Source of the DNA: Rhea pennata
Taxonomy: Eukaryota; Chordata; Aves; Rheiformes; Rheidae
Direction: 5' to 3'
DNA length: 64,000 nucleotides
Assembly (NCBI RefSeq): GCF_028389875.1
Contig: NC_084663.1
Coordinates: 16,630,666 to 16,694,665, forward strand
Shown one piece after another: positions 59,696 through 64,000 of the stretch (positions within the stretch are counted from its first letter, which is position 1; every line of letters begins with the position of its first letter). The translations under genes were made by a program, and so were the position numbers. The notes under the pieces are model-generated. The model did no database searches. It was not told where the DNA came from and saw only the letters and a program-made list of their open reading frames with translations.

Positions 59696-62442
59696 ATTTT
59701 TCTCTGCTTCTTAGCCATAATTTTTCTTTTTCTCTGAATGGCTTTTTCCAAAATCGAGTATTTCCTTGTGTTGCATAAACTGCCTGTGTTATTTCAAGAA
59801 GAATCACATCTTCATAAAATGATCTTATCAAGCTTATCAAGGTGTCAAGCCTTGGCTTCAGAAGTATGTGTAAACGGAGTCTTTTGACAAGTTGATCCTC
59901 TGAGATCACTTAGCCATTTTGGGTTTGTGCCTTTCCATTCAGATGACTTCTTTGGCTTCAGAAAGTAAACATTTTTAGATGACAGCTCCCGGTGTTTCTG
60001 TGTTTCTCTGTTGTCCGTATAATTAGAAGTAGGCCCCATATGATCAAAGATCCTCTTGTTCTCCTTCAAACTTGTCCTAATCTGAGGATTTATTTAATTT
60101 TAGTAACCATTCTTTTCATGCCTAGTGATGAGGGAGTCTCCCACAATAATATGCTATTTAAATCCGCACAGGATCTGAAATACTTTCATGGATATCTTTA
60201 TAGGTGTCCATCTGGTTGTATTTGCCATAGCTTTGGAGTTGCCCAGAACTTAATAGCTATTCTTCACTTAACCTGCTGTGCATCAAGAAGCTTTGCCAAT
60301 TACAATGCAGTCATCTTATGAGCTAGTACAGTTTTTTGGAAGATTCTGGATCCTTTGCTCCTATAATAGACTAATGTTCATCGGATTTCAGTAGTAAGGG
60401 TAAATCTCCATTTTATGCAGCTGATTCCAGTGTTTGAGAGAATTTGGTCAGCTTGCTGTAAAAGTGCAAATGCAGAAATGGAACACTTGAGGAAGTAAAT
60501 ACACACATGAGATATGTTCCTGCTCAGAATTGCAAAATGGATAGTTCTTGTAACCTCATTGTTCTCATTTCTCATCTCTGGTTTGATAAACTGCTGTTTA
60601 TTGGCCATGAAAGACTGACTCCTCACTTTCAGAGCATACCTTCAGATAGTACTAAATACTGTAGAAACTGCTGCATATTTCATTTCATGATCTGTTTGAG
60701 TTTCCATTTTTTCCTGGCTCCAGTACTTCTGAATGCTATAAAGCCTGCAGCTGATACTGGACGATTTTCTTTATGGATATTGACATTTATTTGAATGGAG
60801 ACAATGAATGTATTTAAAGATATGAAGGCTTCTCTTCAAAGAAAAGAACATCTAGTCCAGGCAAGTGTTCCAGCTACAGGTATTTCCTTATAAAGACCAA
60901 CTTTCTATTGCTGCAGGGGTTTCTTACTCATTAAGACTTGGACGTTATAGTTATGAGCCTGGTACAAGAGAGTGTTTTTGTAGCAGTTTGACTGCCAACT
61001 TTATTTGAAGGCTCCAGAGAATGCTTTGAGCCATTTCTCAAGAGACTGGCCTTTTCATTCTAAACAAACTATAAGGATCAAATTATTTGTTCATGTTCTG
61101 ATCTGTTCCCAACATCCTGTGCACCCAATACTAGACCTCTCTTGAGAGATTCAGGGAATTTTTTTCAAGTGTTCAATCTCTCCTTCACTCTGGAAAACTT
61201 CAGGACATTTCTTCTCTCCACTTCTGTGGTGAGGAGGCGCTTACCTCCTTCATGGCAGTTGTTTTGGCTTAGGAGAGTTTAAGAAATGTAGTGATTGCTA
61301 ATGAGTGTTCCTCTTTTCTAAAGAAGTTGTGTTTTAGGACATATTCAGAAGCCTTCTTGCAGGACATGTCAAAGTTCTGGTGAGATCAGGAAATAATTGT
61401 TTTAACAAATCAGGTAAATTATCATCAAAATGCTATTGACACTGTATGTTAAACTTTGTCTTTTTATTTGGAGAGTATGTGGTTCATTAGGAAGATAGTT
61501 TTGCTCCTCTATCTTTTATAGGAAGTGCTGGGATATGGAGATTTCTGAAAAAGACTGTCCCAGTTAACTGTAGATTGCAGTAGAACATCTCACAGAATAG
61601 AGAGAGTGAAGGTACCCTGCAGGATCTGAGCATACTCTTTAAAGCTACAAATCACTGTTATATCACTTGTGAGGATTGTTCTTGTTTCTGAGATGTCACA
61701 GAGCTGTATCTTGAAGATCTGCTAATACATTTGTTGAACGTTTTATTATGCCTGAGACCTTTGGATGGGTAGTTGCTTTTGGCAAAGAATTCATCCTCTT
61801 AGGTTCAGTCCCACTTCTCCAGAGGACCTGTATAAGTGAATGGTGCTTGGAGTCCCTTGCAGTTTGAATGCATGTACGCACAATCATTTCGAGGAGAAAA
61901 GAAGTTTACTGACAGTATTAGAGCCTCTTTCAAAGACACAAATAATGTGTTTGCAGTTCTTTACCATTTTATATTAGTAAGAATTGACCAATGAAAGGAA
62001 ATGCCTGAATTTTGAGAGGAAGTGTCAAGTGTCCTTTCATACCATATATATATGTAAGTACACAGGGGTTGGGATATAAGGAGGTGGCTCCTATCTGAGG
62101 CTTAGGAGCTCTGTATAGGTTATATTAATGTTCGCATCCGTAGTGTGAATGTGTACTTTTTTAGAAGATGCATCTCAAAAACCTCCAGTTGCAAGAAAAT
62201 AACTACCTTTTCTTTATCTTTGTTTACTGATTTAATTAGTCGTGTCAATGAAGAGGTGGGCAGCCAAGGCCTGTAAAGACCAAGAAAAAACTGTATTTTA
62301 CAGAAAGTTCAGGAAAAAAAAAGGTGACGAAAGCTGAACTGGGGTGAAATAAGAGCTGGGTAATGCAAGAATTGATGCACTTGTAATGGAAGGACTATTC
62401 TCTCTAAGTGTATTCAAAGCTGTCTGAATTAAGCAGTATATG
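59696..62442 (+). other. CPNE8: CPNE8 intron 3, no element recognised
   Basis: AT-rich. Short frames on both strands lack family features. A TATATATATG run lies near 62045. Confidence 0.5.
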
Positions 62443-63305
62443 GAATCATAGAATCATACAATCAATAAGGTTGGAAGGGACCTCTAGAAATCATCTAGTC
62501 CAACCTCCCTGCTCAAGTAGGGTCACCTAGAGCATGTTAGACAGGGTTGCATCTAGGCAGCCCTTGAAGATCTCCAGAGAAGGAGACTCCACAACCTCTC
62601 TGGGCAACCTGTGCCAGGGCTCCGTCACTCTCACAGTAAAAAAATTCCCCCTCACGGTCAGGCGGAACTTCCTGTGCTTCCATTTCTGCCCATTGCCTCT
62701 TGTCCTGTCACATGGGACAACTGACAAGAGTTTGTCCCCATCCCCTTGACACCCTCCCTTCAGGTACTTGTACACATTGAGAAGATCCCCCCTCAGTCTT
62801 CTCTTCCCCAGGCTAAACAGACCCAGCTCTCGCAGCCGTTCCTCATAGGGTAGGTGCTCCAGCCCTCTGATCATCTTTGTAGCCCTCTGGTGGACTCTCT
62901 CCAGTAGCTCCATGTCTCTCTTGTACTGGGGAGCCCAGAACAGGACACAGTACTCGAGATGAGGCCTCCCCAGGGCTGAGTAGAGGGGCAGGATCACCTC
63001 CCCGACCTGCTGGCAACACTCTTCCTGATGAACCCCAGGATACCACTGGCTTTCTTGGCCACAAGGGCACATTGCTGGCTCATGGTCAGCTTGTCATCCA
63101 CCAGCACTCCCAGGTCCTTCTCTGCAGAGCTGCTTTCCAGCAGGTCAGCCCCCAGCCTGTACTTGTGCACGCAGTTATTCCTCCCTGGGTGCAGGACTCT
63201 GCACTTGCCCTTGTTGAACCTCATGAGGTTCCTCTCTGCCCAACTCTCTAGCCTGTCCAGGTCTCTCTGAATGGCAGCACAGCCCTCAGGTGTATCAGCT
63301 ACTCC
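62443..63305 (-). mobile_element. CR1 LINE, 5'-truncated, antisense
   Basis: Starts with GAATCATAGAATCATACAAT and the CR1 3' end, and continues through the RT C-terminal region to about 63305, where similarity stops in the 'TPEGCAA' codons. The frame is interrupted near 63000-63005, where CTCCCCGACC has lost one base relative to the sister copies (CTCCCTTGACC). It is otherwise very similar to the copies at 50192 and 54366, so it belongs to the same young subfamily. Confidence 0.95.
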
Positions 63306-63669
63306 TGTGTATGTTTTTGCTTGGTATTGTTCTTTGAGGAAAGAGTGGATTTTTGTGCTGCTGATTTTTTTTCCCCAAATATTTGTGGATTATGAAACAC
63401 TGCAGGAGCTGATGTTTATACAGATTATATCATATGGTATAGGGCATGCACTGCTCTTCATATTGAAATACTTGGACTTCTACCAGTCTGTCTGCATCCA
63501 CAAATAACTGGTGTATTCATGTGAACACAGTCATTTCTCTTATGACATTTAGGAGAAACTTTCACAGGCTCTTTCATATCTCACATATTGCTGTTTTCTG
63601 TGATATACTTAAGTAATTTATTATAATACATTATAGTACTTGACTTAAATCAATATTTTTCTTTTACAG
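63306..63669 (+). other. CPNE8: CPNE8 intron 3, end
   Basis: AT-rich, ending TTTTTCTTTTACAG before exon 4. Confidence 0.75.
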
Positions 63670-63773
63670 TTTGGAAGAACAGAAGTAATTGATAATACTT
63701 TAAATCCAGATTTTGTGAGAAAATTTATAATGGACTACTTCTTTGAAGAAAGAGAGAATCTGCGATTTGATTT
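63670..63773 (+). CDS. CPNE8: Copine-8, coding exon 4
   Basis: 104 nt between a strong CTTTTACAG acceptor and a GTGAGT donor. It opens in phase 0 with [19 protein letters not shown] and continues to [13 protein letters not shown], then TT of the next codon (phase 2, expected Leu). This is the middle of the first C2 domain: 'R-T-E-V-x-x-N-x-L-N-P-x-F' is the copine C2 signature, and 'FEE-x-x-NLRFDLYD' leads to the second calcium-binding loop, whose aspartates lie in the next exon outside the window. The apparent TGA just after the exon (63775-63777) lies within the donor and is not a stop. With exons 1-3 this gives 89 codons of one continuous frame. Confidence 0.93.
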
Positions 63774-64000
63774 GTGAGTTAACTATCTTTGATTCTAATA
63801 TTAAGGCATTTATAAACTTACTAATTTTCTTCAAGCACAAAGTTAACTCAAAAGAGATAGTATTTGTTGACATGGAATAAATGCACGATTGATTTAACAT
63901 TGCTTCCTCTGAAATATGTAACATGATATTAACTGAGTTTTAAGAAATCGATAGACATTATCTAGTCAAAGTACAATCATACACATACAAACAGGAAGTA
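63774..64000 (+). other. CPNE8: Start of CPNE8 intron 4
   Basis: GTGAGT donor, then AT-rich sequence to the window edge. Remaining C2A, C2B and vWA exons are expected downstream. Confidence 0.8.

Noticed and set aside
1..64000. CRISPR arrays, operons, ribosome binding sites, prophage or other microbial systems
   Set aside because: Nothing in the window looks prokaryotic; spliced genes, CR1 and SINE elements and a CpG island show it is vertebrate nuclear DNA.

Overview
This window is vertebrate nuclear DNA, almost certainly from a bird. The evidence is many CR1 LINE fragments (at least nine, from nearly intact-looking to very old), one short SINE with a tRNA-Ile-like head and a CR1 tail (the architecture described for TguSINE1 of zebra finch and other passerines), AT-rich sequence broken by one sharp CpG island, and split genes with GT-AG introns. 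The species cannot be fixed from the sequence; the SINE makes a passerine the best guess.

Layout. (1) 1-4.8 kb, plus strand: the last two coding exons, stop codon and polyadenylation signal of a glycoside hydrolase family 31 gene (alpha-glucosidase; maltase-glucoamylase/sucrase-isomaltase-like). (2) 4.8-28.5 kb: an intergenic stretch of about 24 kb in which I find no supportable gene. It holds a very old CR1, a younger 5'-truncated CR1, an unclassified dispersed repeat, simple repeats and a few small hairpins. (3) 28.5-29.2 kb: a degenerate minisatellite of 35-bp units (plus a 49-bp duplicate pair) that runs into the CpG island. (4) About 29.0-30.6 kb: the CpG-island promoter and first coding exon of a copine gene, best matched to CPNE8. 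(5) 30.1-64.0 kb: CPNE8 introns 1 to 3 and coding exons 2, 3 and 4, with the start of intron 4. The four exons join in phase and encode the first 89 residues plus two bases of the next codon, most of the first C2 domain. The rest of the gene lies beyond the window.

The two genes are in the same orientation (head to tail) and no functional link between them is visible. Nearly all other open reading frames in the window are chance frames, or shadows of CR1 reverse transcriptase or of the minisatellite. I found no convincing new biological system. The observations most worth following are the CpG gradient across the 35-bp array at the edge of the island, the GH31 gene tail lying directly upstream of CPNE8, the SINE with good A and B boxes, and an unclassified repeat family present twice, whose two copies differ by an insertion of about 680 bp.
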